Part shown: piece after piece, positions 25,675 to 36,048 of the stretch
Position numbering within the stretch: the stretch's first letter is position 1
Layout: every line of letters starts with the position of its first letter
DNA from: Rummeliibacillus stabekisii
GTDB taxonomy: Bacteria; Bacillota; Bacilli; Bacillales_A; Planococcaceae
Length of the DNA stretch: 64,000 nucleotides
Direction: 5' to 3'
NCBI RefSeq assembly: GCF_007988965.1
Contig: NZ_BJVD01000010.1
Span: 26,745-90,744 of the forward strand
The notes under the pieces: model-generated
The model's database searches: none
Told to the model about the DNA's origin: nothing
Seen by the model: only the letters and a program-made list of their open reading frames with translations
Translations under genes and position numbers: made by a program

Positions 25675-26463
25675 TTAGACTGTGACCAGTTCTGTTGGTT
25701 CATTCGCATCCGTATCATACAATTGGACGAATTCACCAGGCATAATGCCACATGATTGCAATGTTTGAGAAACGCTCATGCGTGCTAAATCTTTCATATT
25801 ATTGTCTTTACTTAAGTGTGATAAATAGATGCGCGTTGGCTTCTGATCTATCACTTCACTCATTGCAACAGCTGCATCCTCATTGCTAACGTGCCCTAAG
25901 TCGCTCAAAATTCGGCGTTTGACTGACCAAGGATAACGTCCCATCTGCAGCATGCCAACATCATGGTTGCTTTCAAAAACAAATGAATCAGCACTTCTTA
26001 TAATGCCTTTCATCCGATCGCTAACATAGCCTGTATCTGTGATGACCACTAGCTTTCTTTGACCATCATGGAAGCAATAAAACATAGGATCACTTGCATC
26101 ATGTGAAACAGCGAAGGACTCAACATTTAATGAGCCAAAGGTTTTGACCGTTTCCATATCAAATTGAAAACGAAGGTCTGTTGGAATTGTTCCGACTAGC
26201 CCATCCATTGCCTTCCATGTTTTTTCATTTGCAAATACAGGTATTTGATATTTTCTCGCCAGCACTCCCACACCTTTAATATGGTCAGAATGCTCATGTG
26301 TAACCAATATCCCGTTTAAACTTTTTATATCACGGCCTACTTTTTCAAAAAGCTGTTCCATCTTTTTGCCAGTCAACCCAGCATCGACGATTAATGAATG
26401 TTCGCCGCTCTCTACAAAGATGGAGTTGCCAGTACTGCCACTAGCTAACACACTAAACTGCAT
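25675..26463 (-). CDS. walJ: Metallo-beta-lactamase-fold exonuclease WalJ (YycJ)
   Basis: 262 residues. Metal-binding motif [10 protein letters not shown], later SHDASDP, TDTGY and a terminal YLSHLS give the full MBL ligand set. WalJ/YycJ has 5' exonuclease activity in vitro in related species and affects cell-wall and division coordination. GGAG lies 8 bases before the ATG. It follows walI by 12 bases in the wal operon. Confidence 0.94.
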   Translation of the reverse strand: MQFSVLASGSTGNSIFVESGEHSLIVDAGLTGKKMEQLFEKVGRDIKSLNGILVTHEHSDHIKGVGVLARKYQIPVFANEKTWKAMDGLVGTIPTDLRFQFDMETVKTFGSLNVESFAVSHDASDPMFYCFHDGQRKLVVITDTGYVSDRMKGIIRSADSFVFESNHDVGMLQMGRYPWSVKRRILSDLGHVSNEDAAVAMSEVIDQKPTRIYLSHLSKDNNMKDLARMSVSQTLQSCGIMPGEFVQLYDTDANEPTELVTV

Positions 26464-26475
26464 GGCTAAAACTCC

Positions 26476-27306
26476 TTACTGTTGCTGTAATTCCCTTTCT
26501 TTGGCGTTATGTTCAATATCTACGATTGTCCCATCTGCGTTTACAAAGTAATCCACTTCATTCTTAATCCCTTTTTTATCCTTTGGCAACTCTACATGTA
26601 TATACCATGTTGGTGCCAGTACTTGGATTTGCGTTAAAGGTACAAGTGTTGAATAGCCAAGCTCTATTTTTGTAATAGTAGAGTTCGGCATTAAATAGCC
26701 TTTGTTTAGAATAGCCTTAATAGCTTTTTCTGGTTCAATCAACGTTCCTTTTTCGCCAAAACTTTTCAGTGAATCAAACATCCTCTGTTCATAGTTTGTG
26801 ATTTCATTTGCGTCATTCCAATGTACTTTTACAGCTGCATTCTGATTGTAATAAATCGTTCGATTATCTGAAACTTGGAAGAATGTTGCTACTTTGTTTA
26901 ACTTGTCTATCTTCCAAAGCCTATACGATCTTCCTTTATAAACATTCTTCTCAACAAATTGCGTTATATTATTAGCTGATAAACTTGTCAAAGGCATCGG
27001 CTTGGTAATCTTTGATACAATTTCTGTGTCATTATTACCGATATGGAGCTTTTGATTTTTCAATTGGGCAAGCTCCAACATATTAAATTTTTTAATTTTG
27101 CCTGAAATATAGGAGACGTTAATCGTTGCAGCAGGCTTATTTTTAATCGTTATGTTTTCATCTTTTAAACGTGTAGAAAAATCTGTATCGCCAATAACAG
27201 GAACACTTTGCGCTTCATTATAACGATTTACGTACATATAATACAAAAATATATTTAAAATAGAAAATACAATGATAAAGATGGTTTTGGCTTTATTCCA
27301 ATCCAA
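26476..27306 (-). CDS. walI: WalK-regulating membrane protein WalI (YycI)
   Basis: 276 residues from a TTG at 27306 giving MDWNKAKTIFIIVFSILN, the conserved N-terminus of the family; AGGAGGTG lies 6 bases upstream. A single N-terminal membrane helix (about 7-27) is followed by an extracytoplasmic domain. WalI and WalH contact the WalK membrane helix and restrain its kinase activity. The start overlaps the walH 3' end by 14 bases. Confidence 0.92.
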   Translation of the reverse strand: MDWNKAKTIFIIVFSILNIFLYYMYVNRYNEAQSVPVIGDTDFSTRLKDENITIKNKPAATINVSYISGKIKKFNMLELAQLKNQKLHIGNNDTEIVSKITKPMPLTSLSANNITQFVEKNVYKGRSYRLWKIDKLNKVATFFQVSDNRTIYYNQNAAVKVHWNDANEITNYEQRMFDSLKSFGEKGTLIEPEKAIKAILNKGYLMPNSTITKIELGYSTLVPLTQIQVLAPTWYIHVELPKDKKGIKNEVDYFVNADGTIVDIEHNAKERELQQQ

Positions 27307-28633
27307 CTTGCTCACCTCCTGCACTCGGCACTAGAGGTAGAGACTTCCACTTGCCATTGATAAAGTAAAACCAAGTAGGCTTCAGTATAAAGACATTCGG
27401 ACGTTCATTCGTAGATAAATAATAACCCGGCCTTATTTCTTCCACATCATTTATATCGACACCATCTTGTTTGCTTATTTCCTCAATGGCTCTTTCGCCA
27501 CTCTCTATCATAACGGTTTCGTTTTCAGGGACAGAGACAAGCTTGTAATAAGGACGTATATAACGAGCAATACGGGTTTCTCCCCATACAGTCTCAATCG
27601 CTGTAGAGGTGACAGATGGGTCAGTATATACCATATAGTCTTTCACATATAGCTGATACATAATTTTGTTGTTTGAAGTATCAACATCTTCATAGCGGAA
27701 ATCGCCTGTCCATCCACCATGTTCATTAATAAAATTAAATGTATTCAAGATAAGGCTAGATTTATTTGTCTTTTCTAAGTTGTCTACAGCATTGGCATCA
27801 ACATAATCCAATGTTTTTTTACTTGTATTAACAGTCATCATGGAAACGCCATCCGTATAATTCTCTTTAAAGTTTGTATCATCAATACTGCTTTTAACTC
27901 TTTTAGGCATTGTAAATAATGCATTTTTAAACTTATCAATAGATGAAGAAGAGCTTAAATACGTATACTGCATAACCTTCTCCTCTTGTGCAGGTAAATA
28001 CAGTGTATTTCCTCTTTCCCTTGCGTACGCAATATAACGTTCAAGAGAATGAGATTTGTCTATAATATGTTTATAAAAGTCATCTTGGCTATCTACATGT
28101 ACCTTTGCTTTGTAAAGCTGACCATTAGCAGTATTGGCGAAGAAAACAATAAGTTCATCTGAGTCGTCTATGCGCTCCCAATCTAAAACCATTTTATTAA
28201 ATGAAAGATTTTTAGGCTGCTCATCGACGGACGGCAAAATATTTTGGAAGATGGCATAGGGCACCTCAGCAGGGAAAAATAGCGTGAAGTTATCTGCATC
28301 TCTCATTAATTGATTCACCTTATAGGCATTCGCATTTTTGCTTACTAAAGTCATATTAGAGATACGCCAACGATGCATTCGATTCAGCATGTTTTTCATT
28401 TCTTCATACCGATCTGTGCCGCGCCACGAATTCTTCTCGTGGAAGACCATACGATATGGTTTAACGACATCAGCCAGCTGTTGTTTCTTTTCAAAAGAAA
28501 CATTCAGCGGCGGTTTTTGCTTTTCAAGTGGGTCATAGTCTGGTTTGTATGTCCAAATGGAAAACGTCAATGTAATGCTTAAAAAGACTAAGACGAAGAG
28601 TAAAAGTGATTTAATCTGCTCGATATATTTCAA
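27293..28633 (-). CDS. walH: WalK-regulating membrane protein WalH (YycH)
   Basis: 446 residues from a TTG at 28633 whose last two bases form the walK stop (TTGA overlap). An in-frame GTG at 28639 is the alternative. One N-terminal membrane helix (KSLLLFVLVFLSITLTFSIW) and a large external domain. With WalI it forms the complex that tunes WalK; loss in B. subtilis over-activates the regulon. The overlap implies translational coupling to the kinase. Confidence 0.92.
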   Translation of the reverse strand: MKYIEQIKSLLLFVLVFLSITLTFSIWTYKPDYDPLEKQKPPLNVSFEKKQQLADVVKPYRMVFHEKNSWRGTDRYEEMKNMLNRMHRWRISNMTLVSKNANAYKVNQLMRDADNFTLFFPAEVPYAIFQNILPSVDEQPKNLSFNKMVLDWERIDDSDELIVFFANTANGQLYKAKVHVDSQDDFYKHIIDKSHSLERYIAYARERGNTLYLPAQEEKVMQYTYLSSSSSIDKFKNALFTMPKRVKSSIDDTNFKENYTDGVSMMTVNTSKKTLDYVDANAVDNLEKTNKSSLILNTFNFINEHGGWTGDFRYEDVDTSNNKIMYQLYVKDYMVYTDPSVTSTAIETVWGETRIARYIRPYYKLVSVPENETVMIESGERAIEEISKQDGVDINDVEEIRPGYYLSTNERPNVFILKPTWFYFINGKWKSLPLVPSAGGEQVGLE

Positions 28634-30462
28634 TCCCACTCACCTGCCTCATCCTCTTCATATGGCAATGTGAAGAAAATGGTTGTGCCTACTCCCTCTT
28701 CACTCTCTGCCCATATTTTCCCGCCATGCGCTACAATCATTTCCCGAGAAATAGCAAGACCAAGCCCTGTTCCACCCATAGATCGTGCCCGTGCCCGATC
28801 TACACGATAAAAACGGTCAAAAATACGGTCAACATTATCTTTTGGAATACCCATTCCATCATCTGAAATCATGACGGTTAAAATACCATCATTTGCTTTC
28901 ATGCCAAAGCGAATATTGCCGCCATCCGGCGAATATTTCAATGCATTGGAGATAATATTATCAATAACTTGAGTAATCTTATCTGTATCGATTTCTACAT
29001 AGTATGAAACAGAAGGCAATAATCGTATAAATTCAACGTTCTTTGATTTTGCCATTTCAAAACGGTCAATAATGCTGTTGAAGAATCGATTAAAATCCAC
29101 AATATCAGCATTGATTTCATATTCTCTGCTATCCATATGGGAAAGCTGTAATAAGTCTGTTACCAGACGAATCATTCGCTCCGTCTCAGTTTGTGTGACA
29201 TGTAAAAAGTGCGGGGCAATCTCTTTGTTTTGCCAAGCCCCTTCTGTCAATGCTTCTAAGTAACTGCGCATCGTTGTAAGTGGCGTACGCAATTCATGAG
29301 ATACATTAGACACAAACTCGCGCCGTTCCATATCAATCTTTTCTTGTTCTGTAATATCATGCAGAACTGTAATCAAACCGTTCACAAAGCCAGTTTCCTT
29401 CTGTATTACAGAGAAATTAGCACGCCAAATATAAGGACGCTCTGAGGAACTAAAATCAAGGTTGATTGCATCCTTCATGTGGATTAAATCCTCAAATGTA
29501 TGTTGTTTCTCCAAACCTAATACAGAAACCAATGGTCTTCCCATTAGCTCATTATGGCCGCTATTTAACAGTTTTTCAGCTGGTGAATTGATTAATATAA
29601 TTTTCCCCTTCCGATCAGTCGCAATAACGCCATCCGTCATATTTGTAAGGATGGAGGCAAGCTTTCTTCTCTCACCTTCAGTAGTTGACTGCGCTTCTTG
29701 AAGACGATTGGTCAGATGGTTGAAGGCAATAGCTAATTGACCTATTTCATCGTTGCCATAAACTTTAACCTTCCTTGAGAAATTCCCTCTGGCCATTGCT
29801 TGCGCTTGTCTTCGCATATCGGAAATTGGTTTTGTAATAGTTCTGGCAATAAAAATGCCAAGCACAATTGTTATGGCTAATGCTAATGCTGTACCGGCTG
29901 CAAGGATTTGATTAATATCATTCATTTGCTCAAAAATCCGTTCAATGTTTGCCTTTACATAAACGGTTCCAATTTCTTTGCCATTAGCCTTTCCATTTGA
30001 CATGATGGGAGTGGCCACTACCCAAATTCTTTTGCGTGTCTTTTCATCTAATGCAATTTTGGCATAGCGCGTTTGTGTTGTAATAGATTGCCTTACAAGT
30101 GAATCCATTTCTCGTTGCCCGACAATAGACTGATTGCTCTTATCAGAGGAAGCAAGGATTCGGTAACGCGGATCTATGACTCTAATTTCTTTAATATCAT
30201 CGGAGGATAAATCTACAATACTTTTTAAGCTTTGTTCAAGCGTTGGATCACTATCCGTTCGTTCTTTTAACAATTCTTCTTTAACGCTAAAGTTAACAAG
30301 CGTCAAACGATCAGTAACTGAAGTTTCAAAGCTCTTCTTTAGGTTTTGTTCCAATTCCTTTGCAAAATAAAGCCCTATAATTTGCATTGCAATAAGGATG
30401 AGTAATACATAAATCAGTACTAGTTTAACTTGGACTGATTTAAAAAAACGGACCTTTTGCAT
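28630..30462 (-). CDS. walK: Cell-wall sensor histidine kinase WalK
   Basis: 610 residues. Membrane helix 1 (about 12-32), an external Cache/PDC-like domain, helix 2 (about 188-208), HAMP (about 209-262), PAS (about 265-375), HisKA with the phospho-acceptor in FVSNVSHELRTPLTTMRS (about residue 388) and a HATPase domain with DNIISNALKYSPDGG and GGTGLGLAIS. It is the essential kinase that controls autolysins and wall synthesis. AGGAG lies 9 bases before the ATG. Six bases separate it from walR. Confidence 0.97.
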   Translation of the reverse strand: MQKVRFFKSVQVKLVLIYVLLILIAMQIIGLYFAKELEQNLKKSFETSVTDRLTLVNFSVKEELLKERTDSDPTLEQSLKSIVDLSSDDIKEIRVIDPRYRILASSDKSNQSIVGQREMDSLVRQSITTQTRYAKIALDEKTRKRIWVVATPIMSNGKANGKEIGTVYVKANIERIFEQMNDINQILAAGTALALAITIVLGIFIARTITKPISDMRRQAQAMARGNFSRKVKVYGNDEIGQLAIAFNHLTNRLQEAQSTTEGERRKLASILTNMTDGVIATDRKGKIILINSPAEKLLNSGHNELMGRPLVSVLGLEKQHTFEDLIHMKDAINLDFSSSERPYIWRANFSVIQKETGFVNGLITVLHDITEQEKIDMERREFVSNVSHELRTPLTTMRSYLEALTEGAWQNKEIAPHFLHVTQTETERMIRLVTDLLQLSHMDSREYEINADIVDFNRFFNSIIDRFEMAKSKNVEFIRLLPSVSYYVEIDTDKITQVIDNIISNALKYSPDGGNIRFGMKANDGILTVMISDDGMGIPKDNVDRIFDRFYRVDRARARSMGGTGLGLAISREMIVAHGGKIWAESEEGVGTTIFFTLPYEEDEAGEWD

Positions 30463-30468
30463 GTTCTT

Positions 30469-31179
30469 TTACTCCTGTTCAGGATTTCTTAAATAATAGC
30501 CAACGCCTCGGCGAGTGACAATCCATGCTGGATGACTCGGGTTATCTTCAATTTTTTCACGAAGTCGACGAATGGTCACATCTACTGTGCGGACGTCTCC
30601 AAAGTAATCATAGCCCCAAACAGTTTGTAGTAAGTGCTCGCGCGTCATAACTTGTCCGATATGCTTAGCCAAGTAATGAAGTAACTCAAACTCACGGTGT
30701 GTTAATTCAATTGCTTCATCTCTTTTTAATACAAGATATGCATCTGGCTGAATGACAAGCGATCCTACTACGATATCATTGTTCTCTTCAACTGTTTCTT
30801 CAGCTACTGCCACAGTTTGGTGTCTACGCATATTTGCTTTCACCCTTGCAATCAATTCTCGTGTGCTAAAAGGTTTAGTCACATAATCATCAGCGCCAAG
30901 CTCTAAACCTAGCACCTTATCAATCTCTGAATCTTTCGCTGTCAGCATAATGATAGGCAAGTCATATTTTTTTCGTACTTCACGGCATACTTCCATACCA
31001 TCTCTTTTTGGCAACATAATATCTAAAAGCATTAAATCAGGTTTAATTTCCTCTACCTTTTTTAATGCTTCATCTCCATCATATGCACAGACAACTTTAT
31101 AGCCTTCCTTAATTAAATTAAATTGCAGTATATCTGCGATTGGCTTTTCATCGTCCACTACTAAAATCGTCTTATCCAA
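30469..31179 (-). CDS. walR: Essential response regulator WalR
   Basis: 236 residues from a TTG at 31179, with AGGGG 8 bases upstream. Receiver domain with DDE at 9-11, phospho-acceptor aspartate in [13 protein letters not shown] (about 53) and lysine in [11 protein letters not shown]-terminal OmpR-type winged helix ending [10 protein letters not shown]. First gene of the wal operon and near-identical in pattern to other Bacillales WalR. No promoter with a strong consensus was evident upstream. Confidence 0.97.
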   Translation of the reverse strand: MDKTILVVDDEKPIADILQFNLIKEGYKVVCAYDGDEALKKVEEIKPDLMLLDIMLPKRDGMEVCREVRKKYDLPIIMLTAKDSEIDKVLGLELGADDYVTKPFSTRELIARVKANMRRHQTVAVAEETVEENNDIVVGSLVIQPDAYLVLKRDEAIELTHREFELLHYLAKHIGQVMTREHLLQTVWGYDYFGDVRTVDVTIRRLREKIEDNPSHPAWIVTRRGVGYYLRNPEQE

Positions 31180-31672
31180 TATATATTCCCCTTCCTTACT
31201 CCGGTCTTTTTCTATTCTATCAATACTCTACCATTCTTAAGTTTGCGTTGCATCTTTAAAAACCCCCTTCGACATTTCCTGGGGAATAATTTCGCTATGA
31301 ATCGACACATCGACTATATGTCCTATTTAATTTTACCATACTTCAGCTATTTTCATTGAGATTTAGAACGGTCATAAGGGCTTATTTTATCCCCTACATT
31401 TCTCCTATAATATGCATTTCTTTTTAAAAGTTTTAACAAAGCCATGCTTTTCACTTCTTAAAAACCGAATTTTCCGATATTATAGAGATATAGGGTGACA
31501 CTTTGCTAAAAGGATGATAATTCATCTCATTTGGTTATTAGTGGAACTAATTGGGCTTTACGGATGAATAGGTCTATGGCTTAAAATTGTGATTAGCTAA
31601 TTCTTCGCCAAGGATCTTTCTATTTGTAAGTCTGGTTAAACTATTATTCTACAAAAAGATTGGAGAGATTTT
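31180..31672. other. Non-coding gap between walR and the YitT gene
   Basis: 493 bp between divergent genes, AT-rich with no supported ORF, tRNA or stable hairpin. It must hold the walR and YitT promoters; I see no strong consensus pair that I can place with confidence. Many Bacillales carry tRNA genes in this part of the map; none is visible here. Confidence 0.6.
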
Positions 31673-32593
31673 ATGAGTGATGCAAACCGACAGAAACAGC
31701 AGCCGGTTTTGCCAAAGGGCATAGAAGTAAATAAACTGAAGAAAACACAGTCTAAAAAGAGGCTGGCACAAAGAACTATTATGGTCATCGTTGGGGCATG
31801 CATAACTGCTATTGCCCTTAGCCTGTTCCTCGTTCCCAACAACATTTTAGACGGAGGCATTGTCGGCGTTTCTATAATTATTTCCCATTTAACTCATCTG
31901 CCACTAGGCGTATTTATTTTCCTCCTTAATATCCCTTTTATTTTCCTCGGTTATAAGCAAATTGGGAAAACATTCGCATTATCAACTGCACTCGGTATTA
32001 CTACTTTATCTGTCGCAACACTTCTCTTGGAACATGTAAAACCCGTTACCCAAGATTTGCTGTTATCCACTGTTTTCGGAGGAATCATCCTTGGTATCGG
32101 AGTTGGCCTTGTCATTCGATCAGGCGGTTCACTTGATGGTACAGAGGTATTAGCTATACTTTTTAATAAAAAACTCCCATTCTCCGTAGGCGAAATCATC
32201 ATGTTTTTTAACCTCATTATCTTCACAGTAGCTGGATTTGTATTCACATGGGAACAAGCAATGTATTCAGGGCTAGCTTATTTTATTGCTTACAAAATGA
32301 TTGATATTACCATTCAGGGTCTCGACGAATCGAAGGCGGTTTATATTATCAGTGATGAATACGATGAAATCGGGCAAGCAATTATTGACCGTTTGGGCCG
32401 TGGCGTTACCTATCTAAATGGTGAGGGTGCTTATACGGGAGACACGAAGAAAGTGATCTTCACAGTGATCACGCGTTTAGAAGAATCAAAGCTCACAACG
32501 ATTGTTAGCGAACTTGACGAACATGCCTTTCTTGCCATTGGCAATATTGCTGAAGTGCGTGGAGGACGTTTTAAGAAGAAGGATATCCATTAA
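31673..32593 (+). CDS. YitT-family membrane protein (DUF2179)
   Basis: 306 residues. A basic cytoplasmic N-terminus of about 35 residues, five membrane helices (about 37-205) containing LVPNNILDGGIVGVSIIIS and GLVIRSGGSLDGTEVLAILFN, and a C-terminal DUF2179 ligand-like domain (DESKAVYIISDEYDEIGQAI to HAFLAIGN). GGAGAG lies 5 bases before the ATG. It is one of few plus-strand genes on this arm, so it runs against replication. Function of the family is not established. Confidence 0.88.
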   Translation: MSDANRQKQQPVLPKGIEVNKLKKTQSKKRLAQRTIMVIVGACITAIALSLFLVPNNILDGGIVGVSIIISHLTHLPLGVFIFLLNIPFIFLGYKQIGKTFALSTALGITTLSVATLLLEHVKPVTQDLLLSTVFGGIILGIGVGLVIRSGGSLDGTEVLAILFNKKLPFSVGEIIMFFNLIIFTVAGFVFTWEQAMYSGLAYFIAYKMIDITIQGLDESKAVYIISDEYDEIGQAIIDRLGRGVTYLNGEGAYTGDTKKVIFTVITRLEESKLTTIVSELDEHAFLAIGNIAEVRGGRFKKKDIH

Positions 32594-32594
32594 T

Positions 32595-32630
32595 AAAAGG
32601 CAATCCCTCGAAAAGAGGGGATTGCCTTTT
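32595..32630. terminator. Bidirectional terminator between YitT gene and purA
   Basis: Stem AAAAGGCAATCCCTC/GAGGGGATTGCCTTTT with one bulged base and a GAAAA-type loop; A-run and T-run on either side serve both convergent genes. Confidence 0.9.
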
Positions 32631-32654
32631 GACTTTTATATGATGGGGTTAGAA

Positions 32655-33944
32655 TTACGCGTCCCACACATTAAGCAGTACATTAGTTTGATCACGATCT
32701 GGTCCCACTGAGAATGTTGCAATGCGGATACCAGTTAGCTCACTTACACGTTTTACATAGTTTCTTGCGTTCTCAGGCAACTCATCTAGCGTTTTGCATC
32801 CTGTGACATCCTCTGTCCATCCAGGAAGCTCTTCGTAGATTGGTTTGCAGCCTTCAATTGCGTGAAGAGTCGCAGGGTATTCTGTAATAATTTCACCATT
32901 ATATTCATACGCTGTACAGATCTTTACAGTTTCAAGACCAGTTAACACATCGATTGAGTTTAATGCTAAATCTGTAATACCTGATACGCGGCGAGAATGG
33001 CGGACAACTACGGAGTCAAACCAGCCTACTCGGCGTGGACGGCCTGTTGTTGTACCATATTCTCGTCCAACTTCACGAATTTGTTGGCCAATTTCATCAA
33101 ATAATTCAGTTGGGAACGGTCCATCTCCTACGCGTGAAGTATAAGCTTTACTTACACCGATCACACGGTTTACTTGTGATGGGCCTACGCCAGCACCTGT
33201 TGCAACGCCACCAGCAACTGGATTGGATGAAGTGACATATGGATATGTGCCATGGTCTACATCCAGCATAACGCCTTGCGCACCCTCAAATAGTACCTTA
33301 TTGCCCTCTTCTAGCACATCACTAAGAATCTTAGATGTATCTGTTACATACTGAGCAATTTCTTGACCATATTGGTAAAATGCTTCAAAAATATCTTCAA
33401 ATTTCAAAGGTTCTACACCATAGTATTTTTCAAAAAGACGGTTTTTCATTTCTAAGTTTGTACGTAGCTTTTCTTCGAATACTTTTTTATCTAGTAGATC
33501 TGCGATACGGATACCAATTCGCTGTACCTTATCAATATAACATGGGCCAATTCCTTTGCAGGTTGTTCCAATTTTTTGGTCACCGCGGGCTTCCTCATCT
33601 ACTTTATCTTGGTAAATATGATACGGCAGAATAACGTGAGCTCGATTTGAGATGCGTAAATTCTCTGTGCTTACGCCTCTTTCTTGTAGTCCTTTTAATT
33701 CTTCAACAAGTGATTTGGGGTTGATTACCATACCATTCCCCATAATGGACATTTTTTCTTTATAAAAAATGCCTGAAGGGATTAAATGCAATTTATACGT
33801 TTCCCCTTCAAATTGGATTGTATGGCCTGCATTATCACCACCAGAATAGCGGGCGATGGCTTCAGCTTCTTTCGATAAGAAGTCGGTAATTTTCCCTTTT
33901 CCTTCGTCTCCCCATTGTGTTCCTACTACTACAACTGATGTCAT
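32655..33944 (-). CDS. purA: Adenylosuccinate synthetase
   Basis: 429 residues from the ATG at 33944 (GGAGG 8 bases upstream; eight upstream in-frame codons rejected). N-terminal [14 protein letters not shown] is the GTP-binding loop and catalytic aspartate; [16 protein letters not shown], and [15 protein letters not shown] follow. It joins IMP and aspartate with GTP to make adenylosuccinate, the first step to AMP. Convergent with the YitT gene. No purine riboswitch is visible upstream, only an inverted repeat. Confidence 0.97.
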   Translation of the reverse strand: MTSVVVVGTQWGDEGKGKITDFLSKEAEAIARYSGGDNAGHTIQFEGETYKLHLIPSGIFYKEKMSIMGNGMVINPKSLVEELKGLQERGVSTENLRISNRAHVILPYHIYQDKVDEEARGDQKIGTTCKGIGPCYIDKVQRIGIRIADLLDKKVFEEKLRTNLEMKNRLFEKYYGVEPLKFEDIFEAFYQYGQEIAQYVTDTSKILSDVLEEGNKVLFEGAQGVMLDVDHGTYPYVTSSNPVAGGVATGAGVGPSQVNRVIGVSKAYTSRVGDGPFPTELFDEIGQQIREVGREYGTTTGRPRRVGWFDSVVVRHSRRVSGITDLALNSIDVLTGLETVKICTAYEYNGEIITEYPATLHAIEGCKPIYEELPGWTEDVTGCKTLDELPENARNYVKRVSELTGIRIATFSVGPDRDQTNVLLNVWDA

Positions 33945-34043
33945 AATCAGCACCTCCGTCAGGCACATTCATTGCACCCTGATTCAAACAGACTTATTGT
34001 AACAACGAAAATAGGCCAAGTCAATACAAGATGGCTAAAATAT

Positions 34044-34086
34044 ACGAACATGTAATAGAAGTCAGACTACAATGTTCGTTTTTTTA
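34044..34086. repeat. Inverted repeat upstream of purA
   Basis: Arms ACGAACATGTA and TACAATGTTCGT pair over 11 bp with one bulge; a T-run follows only on the plus strand, where no gene ends. It may be a back-up terminator for minus-strand read-through from dnaC, or an operator-like element 100 bp before purA. Confidence 0.4.
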
Positions 34087-34192
34087 ATAATAAAGTTATA
34101 GACTTTGGGTAATATTACCTCAATAGAGTGTTAGTTCCGTTTTGCATAGAATTCCTTCCTTTTCTTGCTCCAAGATTAACTGCCCATTCTGG

Positions 34193-34225
34193 CAATAAAA
34201 AAAAGAGCATTAAATGTAATGCTCT
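34193..34225 (-). terminator. Terminator after dnaC
   Basis: Stem AGAGCATT/AATGCTCT with a 6-base loop, followed on the minus strand by TTTTTTTT, six bases after the dnaC stop. Confidence 0.92.
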
Positions 34226-34230
34226 CACAA

Positions 34231-35586
34231 CTAAAAGCCAGCAGGTACGTCTGCTGTCCAATCTACGCTAACAAATTTATTGTATTCTTTTTTAAATGCC
34301 AACTTCACCGTATCTGTCGGGCCATTACGCTGTTTGGCAACAATAATTTCAATTGTATTGGCGTCTTCTGTCTCTTTATCATAATAATCTTCACGGTATA
34401 GGAATGCTACGATATCAGCATCCTGCTCAATACTTCCAGACTCCCGCAAATCACTCATCATTGGACGTTTATCTTGTCGCTGTTCAACACCACGAGATAA
34501 TTGGGATAGCGCAATAACAGGCACTTCCAACTCACGTGCCAATGCTTTTAGTGAACGAGATATTTCTGATACTTCTTGTTGTCTATTTTGACCTGCTCCA
34601 CCGCTGCCTTGAATCAATTGTAAGTAGTCGATCAAAATCATGCCAAGTCCTTGTTCTTGTTTAAGACGACGACATTTGGCACGTATTTCACTTACACGTA
34701 CACCAGCTGCATCATCGATATAGATGCCTGCTCTGGATAATGTACCTGTCGCCATCGTAAGCTTTCGCCAGTCTTCTGAATTGAGAGCGCCTGTCCGTAA
34801 GACTTGTGCGTCGATATTACCCTCAGCACACAGCATACGCATGACAAGCTGTTCAGCACCCATTTCCAAAGAGAAAATAGCAACATTCTCCTCTGTTAAG
34901 GTACCAACAGCTTGTGCCACATTCAGCGCAAAGGCGGTTTTCCCTACTGAAGGACGCGCAGCAACGATGATTAAATCTCCTCGCTGGAATCCTGCTGTTA
35001 GACGGTCTAAATCACGGAAACCTGTTGGGATTCCCGTGATATCACCTTGGCGATTTTGAAGTTTCTCCACATTGGCATATGTCTCAACAAGCACGTCTTT
35101 GACATGTTTGAAGTCACCGGCATTCTTTCGATTGGCTACTTCCATTACTTTGCTCTCTGCTTCAGCAAGAAGTGCGTCTACTTCATCTTCACGCGTATAG
35201 CCATCTTCGACTATTTTTGTTGCCACACGTATTAAACGGCGAAGCAACGCCTTTTCTGAAACGATATGAGCGTAGTAGCTGACATTAGCTGCTGTTGGGA
35301 CAGCATTCGCAATTTCCGTAATATAAGAAATACCGCCAATATCCTCAAGCTCATTATGCGAAGATAACTCTTCCGTTACCGTAATAACATCAATCGCTTT
35401 TCCTTGGTCGCTTAAGCGCAACATTGTTTGGAAAATCATTTGGTGTGCCGTACGATAAAAATCTTCTGGTAACAGTACTTCTGAAGCGGTAATCAAAGCT
35501 TGCGGCTCAAGAAAAATAGCGCCAATTACGGATTGTTCAGCTTCTTGATTGTGCGGTGGAATACGGTCCAATTGTGGATCGTTCAT
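34231..35586 (-). CDS. dnaC: Replicative DNA helicase (DnaB family; dnaC in Bacillus)
   Basis: 451 residues. N-terminal DnaB domain (IPPHNQEAEQSVIGAIFL, about 8-110), linker, and RecA-like C-terminal ATPase: Walker A in AARPSVGKTAFALN, Walker B in MILIDYLQLIQG, arginine finger region KQRNGPTDTV. It forms the hexamer that unwinds DNA at the fork. It lies 12 bases after rplI, in the rplI-gdpP group. No intein is seen. Confidence 0.97.
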   Translation of the reverse strand: MNDPQLDRIPPHNQEAEQSVIGAIFLEPQALITASEVLLPEDFYRTAHQMIFQTMLRLSDQGKAIDVITVTEELSSHNELEDIGGISYITEIANAVPTAANVSYYAHIVSEKALLRRLIRVATKIVEDGYTREDEVDALLAEAESKVMEVANRKNAGDFKHVKDVLVETYANVEKLQNRQGDITGIPTGFRDLDRLTAGFQRGDLIIVAARPSVGKTAFALNVAQAVGTLTEENVAIFSLEMGAEQLVMRMLCAEGNIDAQVLRTGALNSEDWRKLTMATGTLSRAGIYIDDAAGVRVSEIRAKCRRLKQEQGLGMILIDYLQLIQGSGGAGQNRQQEVSEISRSLKALARELEVPVIALSQLSRGVEQRQDKRPMMSDLRESGSIEQDADIVAFLYREDYYDKETEDANTIEIIVAKQRNGPTDTVKLAFKKEYNKFVSVDWTADVPAGF

Positions 35587-35598
35587 ACTGTCTCTCCC

Positions 35599-36048
35599 TT
35601 ATTCTTGTTCTGCAACATGTACTTTCAATGCAGCAGATACTTCATGATGAAGCTTAACAGGAACTTTCGTTACGCCTAATGTACGAATCGCATCTTTCAT
35701 TTCCATTTTTCTTTTATCAATTTTGATGCCAAAGTCTTTTTGTAGCTGTTCTACAATTTGTTTAGACGTAATAGAACCAAATAATCGGCCATCTTTTCCT
35801 GGTTTAGCTGTTAATTCAACTGTTAAGCCCTCTAATTTTTCCTTTAATGCTTTTGCGTCTTCTAATTCTTGGGCTGCATCAAGGGCAGCACGTTTATTTT
35901 GTGCATTCAATTGAGCTAGTGCAGCTGGAGTTGCTTCAACAGCACTTTTTTGCTTCAAAAGTACGTTACGTGCATAACCATCTGACACTTCTTTTGTTTC
36001 ACCTTTTTTTCCTTGCCCTTTTACATCTTTTAAAAAGATCACTTTCAT
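35599..36048 (-). CDS. rplI: 50S ribosomal protein L9
   Basis: 149 residues with the N-terminal rRNA-binding domain [28 protein letters not shown], the connecting helix and the C-terminal domain ([13 protein letters not shown]). ATG overlaps the gdpP stop (ATGA), and GGGGG lies 8 bases upstream. Translational coupling to gdpP is likely. Confidence 0.98.
   Translation of the reverse strand: MKVIFLKDVKGQGKKGETKEVSDGYARNVLLKQKSAVEATPAALAQLNAQNKRAALDAAQELEDAKALKEKLEGLTVELTAKPGKDGRLFGSITSKQIVEQLQKDFGIKIDKRKMEMKDAIRTLGVTKVPVKLHHEVSAALKVHVAEQE

Noticed and set aside
33165..33182. TTACTTGTGATGGG in purA, similar to the rlmH att core
   Set aside because: Only 11-13 bases match, and it encodes the conserved GPSQVNR block of PurA; chance similarity.
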